A stretch of DNA of 64,000 nt, from NCBI RefSeq assembly GCF_029338515.1, contig NZ_CP119988.1, forward strand, positions 4,340,001-4,404,000, in the 5' to 3' direction. The DNA is from Haloglomus litoreum (GTDB taxonomy: Archaea > Halobacteriota > Halobacteria > Halobacteriales > Haloarculaceae). The notes under the pieces were generated by a model. The model was not told the DNA's origin. It worked only from the letters and a program-made list of their open reading frames with translations, and ran no database searches. Shown here piece by piece: positions 26,575-34,829 of the stretch (the first letter of the stretch is position 1; each line of letters starts with the position of its first letter). The translations under genes were made by a program, and so were the position numbers.

Positions 26575-26945
26575 CTCCTGAAAGGGTGAAGCGGCGGTCA
26601 GCGGGGAGCGTGGCCGACACGTCGATTGGGAGCCGCTCGTCCTCGATGTCGGGTAGGTCGTAGCTGGGTGGGTTGGTGATGACGTTGACCACCGTCTCCG
26701 GTGTGACGACCTCCGGGACCGGCTGGTCGACCTGGCAGGTCGCGGTCGGGTTCCCGACCGGGTCGACCGATGGGTCGTCGGGGTCGTAGTCTCACACTGG
26801 TCCGGCGGGAAGCTGAACGCGAGCCTCGCGAGGTTCTCCGGCGAGGTCACCGCCGGCGGGACGAGCGGTACCTTCGGGGGCTGGACCGGCAGGCCGCCGA
26901 TGTAGGGGGCGGCACCGGCGGGACGTCGGTGGCCTCCGGAGCTGA
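26575..26945 (-). pseudogene. frameshifted coding remnant, unassigned
   Basis: On the minus strand a coding-like frame reads PYIGGLPVQPPKVPLVPPA and SPENLARLAFSFPPDQCE. About base 26790 it needs a one-base shift to continue as DYDPDDPSVDPVGNPTATC, then VVTPETVVNVITNPPSYDLP and ERLPIDVSATLPADRRFTLS. The continuous low-bias protein sense across the shift suggests a decayed gene. The family is not recognised, and no start or full domain is visible. Confidence 0.35.
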
Positions 26946-26998
26946 CGCCGGAGGGTGACCCCCAGCTATAACTCATTCCACGCCCTCGTACCGATGTC

Positions 26999-27382
26999 AT
27001 GCCAGAGATTGCCACAGCCGTGCGCGACCTGAGCCGGGGGGACACCGTTCGCGTGACCGATCCCGACATCGGCGAGGTCGAGGTCCTCATCCAGCGGCCA
27101 CAGGAGACGGCGGAGGTGGCCCCGGGCATCCAGCAGTTCGTGTTCACCCACCAGTCCGGGCGGATCATCGGGATGAACCGGAGCCTCGGCGTCGACGAGG
27201 ACGACGACTGGGACGTCTGCCGCCTCGTCGCCGACCCGGACGGGTTCCAGCACGCCCTGCTGCTGCGCTCGAACGGCGACGTCCACCTCCACACCCGCCG
27301 GGAGCCGGGGCAGCCCGAGGACTGGGAGCACCGTGGCGTGGTCGAGGGACTCGAACGGGCCGAACCCCCCGAACAGGACTGA
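26999..27382 (+). CDS. hypothetical haloarchaeal protein
   Basis: A 127-residue soluble acidic protein (MPEIATAVRDLSRGDTVRVT) with alternating beta-strand-like segments: RVTDPDIGEVEVLIQRP, IQQFVFTHQSGRIIGMNRS, and HALLLRSNGDVHLHTRR. It may form a small beta-barrel, but no family is recognised. It stands alone between the remnant and the SCP2 gene; a TATAACTC element lies about 30 bp upstream. Confidence 0.65.
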   Translation: MPEIATAVRDLSRGDTVRVTDPDIGEVEVLIQRPQETAEVAPGIQQFVFTHQSGRIIGMNRSLGVDEDDDWDVCRLVADPDGFQHALLLRSNGDVHLHTRREPGQPEDWEHRGVVEGLERAEPPEQD

Positions 27383-27673
27383 ATCCGGGCGGCCACGAGA
27401 CCGGACGCCCGACCGCTGACACTCGTTCTTCACAGACACGTCGGCAGCGGAGCCGAACGGCGACCGGCCCTGGTCGCTGCCGGCCCCGGCGGCGCTCTCG
27501 GTGCAGTGGCCGGCCATCCCGGAACGGGCGGAGAACGGAGAGAGGTACCGAACGGCGTCAGATGCCACCGATGCGGCCGCCGTCGACCGGGGTGTCCGTG
27601 GGTATCGGCGTCGGCGAGGCTGTCGGCGTCGGGCTGGGGGTCAGCGAGGGCCCGCCACGTGCGCCGCCGCCGA
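27383..27673. other. intergenic region with a Pro/Thr-rich minus-strand remnant
   Basis: No intact gene. On the minus strand, bases about 27560-27655 read PSLTPSPTPTASPTPIPTD followed by VDGGRIGGI and a stop, like the end of a lost Pro/Thr-rich protein. It may belong with the remnant at 26.6-26.9 kb, but the link is not proven. Confidence 0.3.
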
Positions 27674-28093
27674 TCACACGAACTCAGTCTCGATCTCGGA
27701 GCAGGTCTCGACGAACGTCGTCGCCGCGTCCTGGTACTTGAGGAGGGTGTTCATGCTCCCGTCGAGTTCGAAGTCACCCCCCATGATTCCCTCGATGGCA
27801 CCCATCTCGCCGCGGACGAGCGCCTTCCAGTTCGCGTACGGGCCCGAGAGCTCGAAGCCGTTGTCGACCTCGGCCGGGTTGTCCACCCGGCGGGTCCCGG
27901 TGCAGTCACCGTCCTCCAGGCCGATGAAGTAGTGGTAGGTCTCGGCGAGCCCATCACCGGCCTCGACGGTGAAGATGTAGTCGCCGTTGAAGTCGACCCC
28001 GTACCCCTCGGCCTGCTCGCCGTAGGTCTCGTTCGCATTCAGTCGGTCCTCCAGTTCATCGAACCACTCGTCGCTTGGAAATTGCTTTGCCAT
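27674..28093 (-). CDS. SCP2 sterol-binding domain protein
   Basis: A 139-residue single SCP2-like domain (hydrophobic ligand-binding fold). Typical features are the central YIFTVEAGDGLAETYHYFIG strands, FELSGPYANWKALVRGEM, and GIMGGDFELDGSMNTLLKY near the C-terminus. Such proteins bind lipids or acyl-CoA-like ligands. It is the last gene of a run on this strand with two acyl-CoA ligases and the acetone-carboxylase genes, so it may carry a hydrophobic intermediate. The start MAKQFPSDEWFDELED is preferred over longer, arginine-rich extensions. Confidence 0.78.
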   Translation of the reverse strand: MAKQFPSDEWFDELEDRLNANETYGEQAEGYGVDFNGDYIFTVEAGDGLAETYHYFIGLEDGDCTGTRRVDNPAEVDNGFELSGPYANWKALVRGEMGAIEGIMGGDFELDGSMNTLLKYQDAATTFVETCSEIETEFV

Positions 28094-28202
28094 GTGGCAT
28101 TCACCGCCATGCCAGAGATTGACGGCACCCGACAAAAACCTTGGTGTGTGGACACGTGGCTCGGAGCGACGCGGGGGACGGTGTACGGTCGACGGCGGCG
28201 CC

Positions 28203-29792
28203 TCACCGCTTGAGCTCGTAGCCACGCTCGCGGTCCCACACGTCCTCGTTGCGCTCGCCCATCAGCTCGTACTTCTTGACGCGCTCGGTCGTCGTCTTCG
28301 GGAGTTCGTCGCGGATGTCGATGAACCGCGGGACCTTGAAGTAGGCCAGCTTGCCGTCGCAGTAGTCCACGATGTCGACCGGGTTCGGGGTCCGGCCCGG
28401 CTTCGCGACGACCACCGCCTTCACCGCCTCGGACCCCCCGTCGACGGGGACGCCGAACACCGCCGCCTCCTTCAGGTCGGGATGGTCGCTGAGGACGCTC
28501 TCGACCTCGTAGGAGGAGATGTTCCCGCCCGGCTGGCGGATGGCGTACGCCTTCCGGTCGACGAAGTAGAAGTAGCCGTCCTCGTCCTTGTAGCCGATGT
28601 CACCGGTGTGGAACCAGAGGTTCTGCCAGGCGTCGACGGTCCCCTCGGGCTGGTTGTGGTAGCCCAGCATGAACGCGTTCGGTTCGAGCGGGCGAACGAC
28701 GATCTCGCCCTCCTCGCCGGGCGGGAGCGGCCGGTCCTCCTCGTCGACGATCTCGATCTCCGTCCAGGGGAGCGGCTTGCCGATGCTACCCCGCCGCGGG
28801 GCATCGATGGGGTTGAGCGCGGCCACCGTCGCCGTCTCGGTGAGCCCGTAGCCCTCGACCAGCTGGACGTCGAAGCGAGGTTCGAACTCGTCGATCACCG
28901 CCGGCGGCGCGTCGGCGCCGATGCCGAACACCGCCGGATTGTCGGCGTCGTCCGGGCGCTCATCGGCGTTGTGGAGGTTGGTGATCATCGTCCCGATGTA
29001 GTTGAACACGGTCGCGTCGTGCCGTCGGATCTGGTCCCAGAACCGCTCGGGGTCGAACTCCGCGGCCAGCGCGAAGTCGCTCGCTGCCAGGATCGACCCC
29101 GTCACGGTCGTCTGCTGGGCGTTGCAGTGCGACAGCGGGAGCGTGGTGAACGCGCGGTGGTCCGACCCCGAGACCGAGGAGACCACCGTGTCGACGAACA
29201 CGCGACCGGTGTTGATGTACGAGTAGTGCGGGAGGATCACCCCCTTCGGCTTCCCGGTGGTCCCGCTCGTGTAGATGATCGACATCGGGTCCGAGCCCCG
29301 CCGAGTCCGGTCCGGCCCGACGGCCCGCTCGCCGTCGAGCAGCGCCGCGAACGGCTCGTACGGGGAGCCCATGGTCGACTCGCCGAGCAGGAACTCCGTC
29401 TCGACCCGCTCGTCGCTCCGGACGGTCTCGTAGTTCCCCCGGGTCGAGTTGTCCAGGATAATCGTCGTCGGCTCGGCGTCGCGGAGGACGTACGCCAGTC
29501 CGTCATCCCGCAGGTCGGTGTTCAGCGGGACCATGACCGCCCCGGCCTTGGCGATGCCGAACCAGGCCGCGAGGTACTCTGGCCGGTTCTCGAGGAAGGT
29601 GCAGACGTGCTCGCCCGGTTCGATCCCCCGGTCGACGAGCGTGTTCGCCACCGCGTTCGAGTCACGGTGGAGGTCCCGGTAGCTGTAGGTCCGGTCCGCG
29701 GTGTGGACCAGCGGTCCGTCACCGATGCTGGCTGCCCGGTCGGCGAGGAGAGAGATGACGGTCTCGTACTCCTCAGTCACGGCTCGACTCAT
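28203..29792 (-). CDS. AMP-dependent acyl-CoA ligase, CaiC-like
   Basis: A 529-residue member of the ANL superfamily. The phosphate loop IIYTSGTTGKPKGV is at about residue 172, EGYGLTET (A5) at about 322, YKDEDGYFYFVDRK (A7-A8) at about 410, and the C-terminal catalytic lysine region TTTERVKKYEL near the end. It activates a carboxylic acid to acyl-AMP and then acyl-CoA. Sequence style resembles carnitine/crotonobetaine-CoA ligases. The start at 29792 (MSRAVTEEYETVISLL) is set by family alignment. It lies between the SCP2 gene and another ligase, all on one strand. Confidence 0.88.
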   Translation of the reverse strand: MSRAVTEEYETVISLLADRAASIGDGPLVHTADRTYSYRDLHRDSNAVANTLVDRGIEPGEHVCTFLENRPEYLAAWFGIAKAGAVMVPLNTDLRDDGLAYVLRDAEPTTIILDNSTRGNYETVRSDERVETEFLLGESTMGSPYEPFAALLDGERAVGPDRTRRGSDPMSIIYTSGTTGKPKGVILPHYSYINTGRVFVDTVVSSVSGSDHRAFTTLPLSHCNAQQTTVTGSILAASDFALAAEFDPERFWDQIRRHDATVFNYIGTMITNLHNADERPDDADNPAVFGIGADAPPAVIDEFEPRFDVQLVEGYGLTETATVAALNPIDAPRRGSIGKPLPWTEIEIVDEEDRPLPPGEEGEIVVRPLEPNAFMLGYHNQPEGTVDAWQNLWFHTGDIGYKDEDGYFYFVDRKAYAIRQPGGNISSYEVESVLSDHPDLKEAAVFGVPVDGGSEAVKAVVVAKPGRTPNPVDIVDYCDGKLAYFKVPRFIDIRDELPKTTTERVKKYELMGERNEDVWDRERGYELKR

Positions 29793-29968
29793 CGGTCCTC
29801 CGGACCCCGGTCGGTCGGAGCGGGTGTCGTCCCCCGTCGGTTCCTGGCATATCCATGGTGCCACACCATACCACGAGTGAAGTTAACGGTTTTCCCCCAG
29901 CCGGCACCGTACGCCGGCGTATGGCCAGTCGACCCCGTTCGCCCGCTGTGAGAGAGGGCCGTCCCGGC

Positions 29969-31588
29969 TCAGTTGATCTCCCGATCCGAATCCTCCCAGA
30001 ACGGCTCCCGGAGCGCCTTCTTGTCGATCTTCCCGTACGGGGTCTGTGGCAGCTCGTCCTGGAACTCGACGTGTTTCGGGCGCTTGTAGTCGGCCAGCTC
30101 CTCGTCGGCGAACGCGTGGATGTCCTCGGCCGTGACGGACTCGTCGTCGGGGACGATGATGGCGGTCACCGCCTCGCCCCACTTCTCGTCGGGCACCCCG
30201 ATGACGGCAACCTGCGACACGCCCGGATGCGTGACCAGCACGTCCTCGACATCGGTGCTATAGACGTTCATCCCGCCGGAGATGATCATGTTGCTCTTCC
30301 GGTCGAGGAGGTAGACGTAGCCGTCCTCGTCGCGCTTGCCCACGTCGCCGGTGTGGACCCAGCCGTCCTCGACCGTCTCGGCGGTCTTCTCCGGTAGTTC
30401 CCAGTACTCGTCCATGACGTACGGCGCGGTCGCCAGGATCTCGCCCTCCGTGCCGGGGGGCTGGCGCTCGCCGGTCTCCGTATCGACGATCTTCACGTCC
30501 GCCATCAACGCCGGCTGACCGGCGGAGCCGAGCCGCTGTTCCTCGCCCTGCTCGATGGCGATGCGGTGCTCCTGTTTCCCGAGGACGGTGATGAGGTTCG
30601 GCACCTCGGTCTGCCCGTAGAACTGCGTGAACACGGTGCCGAACTCGTCGAGCCCCTCGCGGAGTCGGGCCGGCGTCATCGGCGCGGCGCCGTAGACCAG
30701 CGTCTCCAGCGACGACGTGTCCGTCGTCCCCAGGTCCGGGTGGTCCAGCACCGTGTAGATCATCGTCGGGACGAGGAACGTCCAGGTCACGTCGTACTCT
30801 TCGATATCGGCGAGCGCCTGCCCGGGGTCGAACCCGGGCCGGATGACCGACTTCGCCCCGACCAGCAGCGCCGCCCACAGGAACGCCCCCGCCGAGTGGG
30901 GCAGCGGCGTCATCAGGAGCAGCGTGTCGCTCCCCGTCAGGTCCAGCTCGGTGATGTGGGCGTACATGTTCTGCAGGAAGTTGTCGTGTGAGTGGACGAC
31001 GCCCTTCGGGTCACCGGTGGTGCCGCCGGTGTAGAAGTGACCGGACGGGTCCTCGGGGCGAACGGTCACGTCCGGGGCGGTCGTGGTGTCACCCTCGGCC
31101 TCTAGGTCGGCCAGCGACTCGAACCGGTCGTCCTCGGCCTCGATGACGAACCCGCGCTCGACGGTGTCGACGGCGTCGGCCAGCGACGCGAGCGTGTCGA
31201 CGAACTCCGGACCGGCGATGACGGTACCGGCCCCGGAGTCCCGGAGCATGTACTCGAACTCGTCCTCGGTCAGCATATCGTTGAGCGGAAGCTTCACCGC
31301 GCCCGCCTTCAGGAGGGCCAGGTCCGCAATCACGTAGCCGAGACAGTTCGACATCATCAGCGCGACCCGGTCACCGGGTTCGACCCCGCGTGCGACGAGC
31401 GCGTTCGCCACCGCGTTCGACCGCTTGTCGAGTTCGCGGTAGGTGTACTCCTGGCCGTCGACCCTGACGGCCACACGGTCGGCGAACCGGTCGAGGCTGT
31501 CGATCAGCGCGTCGGTGAGTGTCGTCGCCGTACCCGTCTGCTCGATGCTACCCTGACGACTGGTGGTACTGCCGCTTTCGGCCGGCAT
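29969..31588 (-). CDS. AMP-dependent acyl-CoA ligase
   Basis: A 539-residue ANL-superfamily ligase. The P-loop is FYTGGTTGDPKGVV, a Ser-to-Gly variant of the usual TSGTTG. QFYGQTEVPN (A5), DEDGYVYLLDRKSNMIISGG (A7-A8) and PYGKIDKKALRE with the catalytic lysine follow. It lies next to the acetone-carboxylase locus and could activate acetoacetate or a benzoylacetate-like product; that role is inferred from position only. The start MPAESGSTTSRQGSIEQ at 31588 is chosen; the acidic N-terminal tail is short. Confidence 0.87.
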   Translation of the reverse strand: MPAESGSTTSRQGSIEQTGTATTLTDALIDSLDRFADRVAVRVDGQEYTYRELDKRSNAVANALVARGVEPGDRVALMMSNCLGYVIADLALLKAGAVKLPLNDMLTEDEFEYMLRDSGAGTVIAGPEFVDTLASLADAVDTVERGFVIEAEDDRFESLADLEAEGDTTTAPDVTVRPEDPSGHFYTGGTTGDPKGVVHSHDNFLQNMYAHITELDLTGSDTLLLMTPLPHSAGAFLWAALLVGAKSVIRPGFDPGQALADIEEYDVTWTFLVPTMIYTVLDHPDLGTTDTSSLETLVYGAAPMTPARLREGLDEFGTVFTQFYGQTEVPNLITVLGKQEHRIAIEQGEEQRLGSAGQPALMADVKIVDTETGERQPPGTEGEILATAPYVMDEYWELPEKTAETVEDGWVHTGDVGKRDEDGYVYLLDRKSNMIISGGMNVYSTDVEDVLVTHPGVSQVAVIGVPDEKWGEAVTAIIVPDDESVTAEDIHAFADEELADYKRPKHVEFQDELPQTPYGKIDKKALREPFWEDSDREIN

Positions 31589-31675
31589 GCAACCTAATTG
31601 CAGAGCATCTTGTAAAAAGTTACTGTACCGCAAAGGATTCGCCGGAATGCGGGCGGCCGTCGGGCCGTGGTCGGC

Positions 31676-31929
31676 TCGGGAGCGTACCCATCACCGAGAT
31701 CCCAGAACTCGCGGAGCTCGTCGGCCCACTCCTCGCTCGTCTCGAAGACGCCCTCGTACGTTCCACTGGATGCCGTCGTTCCAGTCCCCCTGTACGACGC
31801 CCGCTCGCTCTCGTCGAACATCCCCCGGAGGATCGGCCGTTTCAGCCGATTGGCGGCTCCACATGGTCGAACTCACGTTCGCAGGTGGCCGTTCTCTGGG
31901 TCGTGGAGGTCTGGTCCTGGGTTGCTCAT
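31676..31929 (-). pseudogene. internally deleted remnant of a second acetone-carboxylase alpha gene
   Basis: It starts like the intact gene at 34829 (MSNPGPDLHDPEN against MSKPESELHDPGT) and keeps the PPIG segment. It then jumps, after loss of about 700 codons, to the C-terminal part: GDWNDGIQW, then in another frame YEGVFETSEEWADELREFW and DLGDGYAP. The intact C-terminus reads YEGVFETSEEWAQDFREFW. Stops and frameshifts make it non-functional. Just upstream, CTACCACC...CAATGAGCAA also copies the end of an acxA-like gene, so a whole second operon was probably lost. Confidence 0.82.
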
Positions 31930-32009
31930 TGGCTGATGGTGTGGGGTGGTAGCTGCTGGGGGGGACGCCGCCCGCCGTCAGGGCGCGACGAGGGCGGCAG
32001 AAGGAGGCG

Positions 32010-32531
32010 TCAGTCCGCGGCCTGGTCGCCCTCGCGGTCCGGGGCAGGCCGACCCTGCCACTCCTCGTAGAAGGTGTCGATGTCCGGTTCGAACGGCGTG
32101 AGCACCGGATAGCCGACCGGCACCGCGTCCACGTCGAGGAGCTGGTAGCACTCCGGGCAGTACCACTCCCGGAGCTCGAACGCCCAGTCCGGGTCGACGT
32201 GCATGTACTCCTCGTAGAGCTCCTCGAACTCGTCCTCGTCCTCCCGGACGAAGACCTGACAGGAGCGCTTCCAGTTCTCGCCGGCGTCACAGAGGTCCTC
32301 GCCGCAGTCGGTCCTGATGACGCGGCCCTCGTCGGTCCCGACCACGTACAGGTGGTCGTTCAGCGGGACGAGGATGGGGTCGTCCCAGTCGACCCGCTCC
32401 TGCAGCACCGCTCGGGTCTTCTCGAAGCGGTCGGGGTCCTTCGGGTCCGGGAGCACCTCGTTGCGCAGCTCGTTCCAGGACAGCTCGCCGTCGATGAGCG
32501 ATTCCACACGTGCTTGTTCCAGATCAGTCAT
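32010..32531 (-). CDS. acxC: acetone carboxylase gamma subunit
   Basis: A 173-residue protein matching the small gamma subunit of acetone carboxylase (about 165-180 residues). A cysteine-rich zinc-binding layout is visible: TDCGEDLCD near residue 85, KRSC, and WYCPECYQLLDVD near residue 130. The start at 32531 is supported by a GGTGAT Shine-Dalgarno-like sequence five bases upstream. The gene follows the alpha subunit by nine bases, giving the order beta-alpha-gamma as in Xanthobacter acxABC. The complex turns acetone plus bicarbonate into acetoacetate at the cost of ATP; another ketone substrate is possible. Confidence 0.85.
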   Translation of the reverse strand: MTDLEQARVESLIDGELSWNELRNEVLPDPKDPDRFEKTRAVLQERVDWDDPILVPLNDHLYVVGTDEGRVIRTDCGEDLCDAGENWKRSCQVFVREDEDEFEELYEEYMHVDPDWAFELREWYCPECYQLLDVDAVPVGYPVLTPFEPDIDTFYEEWQGRPAPDREGDQAAD

Positions 32532-32540
32532 TGGTATCAC

Positions 32541-34829
32541 CTAGGGGGAGTAGCCGTCGCTGAGGTCCCAGAACTCGCGGAAGTCCTGGGCCCACTCCTC
32601 GCTCGTCTCGAAGACGCCCTCGTACATGTACTGGACGCCGTCGTTCCAGTCGCCCTTCCGCACGCGGGCCCGCTCCTCATCGAAGAACTCCTCGAACGAC
32701 TGGGTCCGCTCGGCGCGCTCCTCGCGGATCTCCTCGCGCCGCTCGGCCGTGGCCGGGCGATCGACCGTGAACTCGCGGTTCTCCGCGTCGTACTCGCCGA
32801 CCACGCCGTACACCTCCTCGACCACGTCCGGCGTGAAGATGTCCTCCTCGATGTCCTCCTTCACCTTCTCGAGCGGCCGATCGAGCGGGTCACCCCAGCC
32901 CGGACCGCCGCTGGTCTGGTAGCGGAGCAGGTCGTAGTTCTCGAACTGCTCCGGGAAGAACATCCCGTCCTGATCGCGGATGATCTCCTCGGCCTCGATC
33001 TGCTCCTCGATCCGGCCGTGGTGGGGCATGTCGTCGAGCGGGTACGGCTCGTCCGTGACGGTCCGCCTGGCCAGGTCCGTGTCGTGTGCGCGCACGGAGT
33101 AGCTCGTCCCGCCGGGGTAGCCGCCGGACATGCCGGCGCCCGACCACGTCACCGTCGGGATGCTGAGCGCGTACAGCGAGACGTCCTCGCTGCCCATGAT
33201 CGTGTGGAGCCCCTCCCAGCCGGAGCCGCCACGGTACTTGCCGTGCCCCGCCGTGTTGGGCTTGACCCGCCGGGCCAGCTGGATGAGGCCCCACTGGGTC
33301 TGCTCCCACTCCTCGACGTCGCCCAGGTCGGCCTCCGGGTTGAACATCGCGTACCCGTAATCGAGGCCGTCCCGGACCGCCGAGGCGCCGAGCCCCTGAC
33401 ACGAGAAGTCGAACGGTCCCACCGGCCAGTAGTCACCCAGCGCGTCCGGGATGGCGTCGGCCAGCGAGTCCATCAGCTTCCCCCCGCCCTGCAGCGCGTC
33501 GCAGGGCTCCCCGTAGCCCGTGACGACCTCCTCGCGGAACCCCCGCGAGAAGAAGCCGCTGGAGAGTGCCCGCGACACGGCCAGGTAGGTGGGGAAGATC
33601 GTCAGCCACGGAGTGTGGTACGACAGCTCGGGGTCCTGCGGGTTCACCACCGTCCCCTCCGGGTAGTTGGTGTCCACCGCGTAGTGGGCCCCGTCGTTGA
33701 CCTTCCCGTCGTGGAGGATGGACTGGGTGAGATACACCCAGAGGGCGCCCTCCATCGAGCCCTTCGCGCAGTTGAACGGGTGCGGGCCGGGTGGGGTGGC
33801 ACCCTCCATGTCCAGCTCCATCCCGCCCTCCCCGTCGATGGTCATCTCGATGGGGAGGTGGTTCATCATGTTCTGCTGGGCCCCGGGCTGCCAGGCCTTG
33901 TCCTCCCACTGGATCGGGTGGAAGCCGGCCTCGCGGTACGTCCCGGGGAACATCCGCTCTTTGACCCGGGACTCCATGATCTGGCGGCCTTCCTCGACGG
34001 CCTCGTAGAGGAAGTCCTTGAACAGCTCGACGCCGACCTCGTCGATCATCTCGTGGATCGCCTCGCGGATCATGTGGCACCCCGCGAGCCGACACTTCTC
34101 GTCGAGGTCCCAGTACATCGGGGTGCGGACACCCCGCTGGCCGCGGTCACGCCAGTCCTGGTACAGCTTGTCGTCCTCACCGATCTTCTCACACGTCGCG
34201 TACAGCCCGTCCTCGTGACGGTTCGTGGACGCGACCTGGTCGTGGCCGCGGGTCATCCCACCGATGTCGATTTCGTGGGTGACACCGTCGGCCCACGCGA
34301 CGAGTTCGTCGTCGTAGAAGATGGGGACGAAGGTGTGGACGTCCGTGGTGTGGACGTTGCCGAGGTCGTTGTCGTTGTTGCAGAAGACGTCCCCCGGCTG
34401 GATGCCGCGGTTGTGCTCGTAGTCCTGCTCGATCATGTACTTGATCGCGAGCGAGCCGGTGTGGACGTGGACGATGATGCCCGTCGACACCGCAACGGAG
34501 TCGCCCTCGGGCGTGTAGATCTGGAAGCACAGCTCCCCGATCTCGCGGACGATGGGTGACGCCGAGACGTGCAGGGCGGTCTCGCGGGCCGAGACCAGCG
34601 CGCCCCGGAGCCGCGAGTACATCTGCTCGTACTTGAACGGGTCGTTCTCCTTGAGCTCGAGTTCGTCGAGGCCCTGGTAGCGCCCGGTCTCCTCGAGGCG
34701 CTGTTCGCCCTCGTCGAGCATCTCCTGGAGGGTCTGGCCGTCCCAGCCGATTGGCGGGTCGACCTTCTCCAGCTCGCGTTCGCGGGTGGTCGTTCCTGGG
34801 TCGTGGAGTTCTGATTCGGGTTTGCTCAT
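32541..34829 (-). CDS. acxB: acetone carboxylase alpha subunit (hydantoinase B family)
   Basis: A 762-residue HyuB-family protein, the length of acetone carboxylase alpha. Family landmarks include NNDNDLGNVHTTDVHTFVPI near residue 150, GVTHEIDIGGMTRGH, GPHPFNCAKGSMEGAL, KYRGGSGWEGLHTI and a C-terminal FETSEEWAQDFREFW. In the characterised enzyme this subunit carries the metal and the carboxylation site. The start overlaps the stop of the beta-subunit gene (ATGA, 34826-34829), and a gamma-subunit gene follows. The presence of gamma and the long alpha separate it from ordinary hydantoinases/oxoprolinases. Confidence 0.88.
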   Translation of the reverse strand: MSKPESELHDPGTTTRERELEKVDPPIGWDGQTLQEMLDEGEQRLEETGRYQGLDELELKENDPFKYEQMYSRLRGALVSARETALHVSASPIVREIGELCFQIYTPEGDSVAVSTGIIVHVHTGSLAIKYMIEQDYEHNRGIQPGDVFCNNDNDLGNVHTTDVHTFVPIFYDDELVAWADGVTHEIDIGGMTRGHDQVASTNRHEDGLYATCEKIGEDDKLYQDWRDRGQRGVRTPMYWDLDEKCRLAGCHMIREAIHEMIDEVGVELFKDFLYEAVEEGRQIMESRVKERMFPGTYREAGFHPIQWEDKAWQPGAQQNMMNHLPIEMTIDGEGGMELDMEGATPPGPHPFNCAKGSMEGALWVYLTQSILHDGKVNDGAHYAVDTNYPEGTVVNPQDPELSYHTPWLTIFPTYLAVSRALSSGFFSRGFREEVVTGYGEPCDALQGGGKLMDSLADAIPDALGDYWPVGPFDFSCQGLGASAVRDGLDYGYAMFNPEADLGDVEEWEQTQWGLIQLARRVKPNTAGHGKYRGGSGWEGLHTIMGSEDVSLYALSIPTVTWSGAGMSGGYPGGTSYSVRAHDTDLARRTVTDEPYPLDDMPHHGRIEEQIEAEEIIRDQDGMFFPEQFENYDLLRYQTSGGPGWGDPLDRPLEKVKEDIEEDIFTPDVVEEVYGVVGEYDAENREFTVDRPATAERREEIREERAERTQSFEEFFDEERARVRKGDWNDGVQYMYEGVFETSEEWAQDFREFWDLSDGYSP

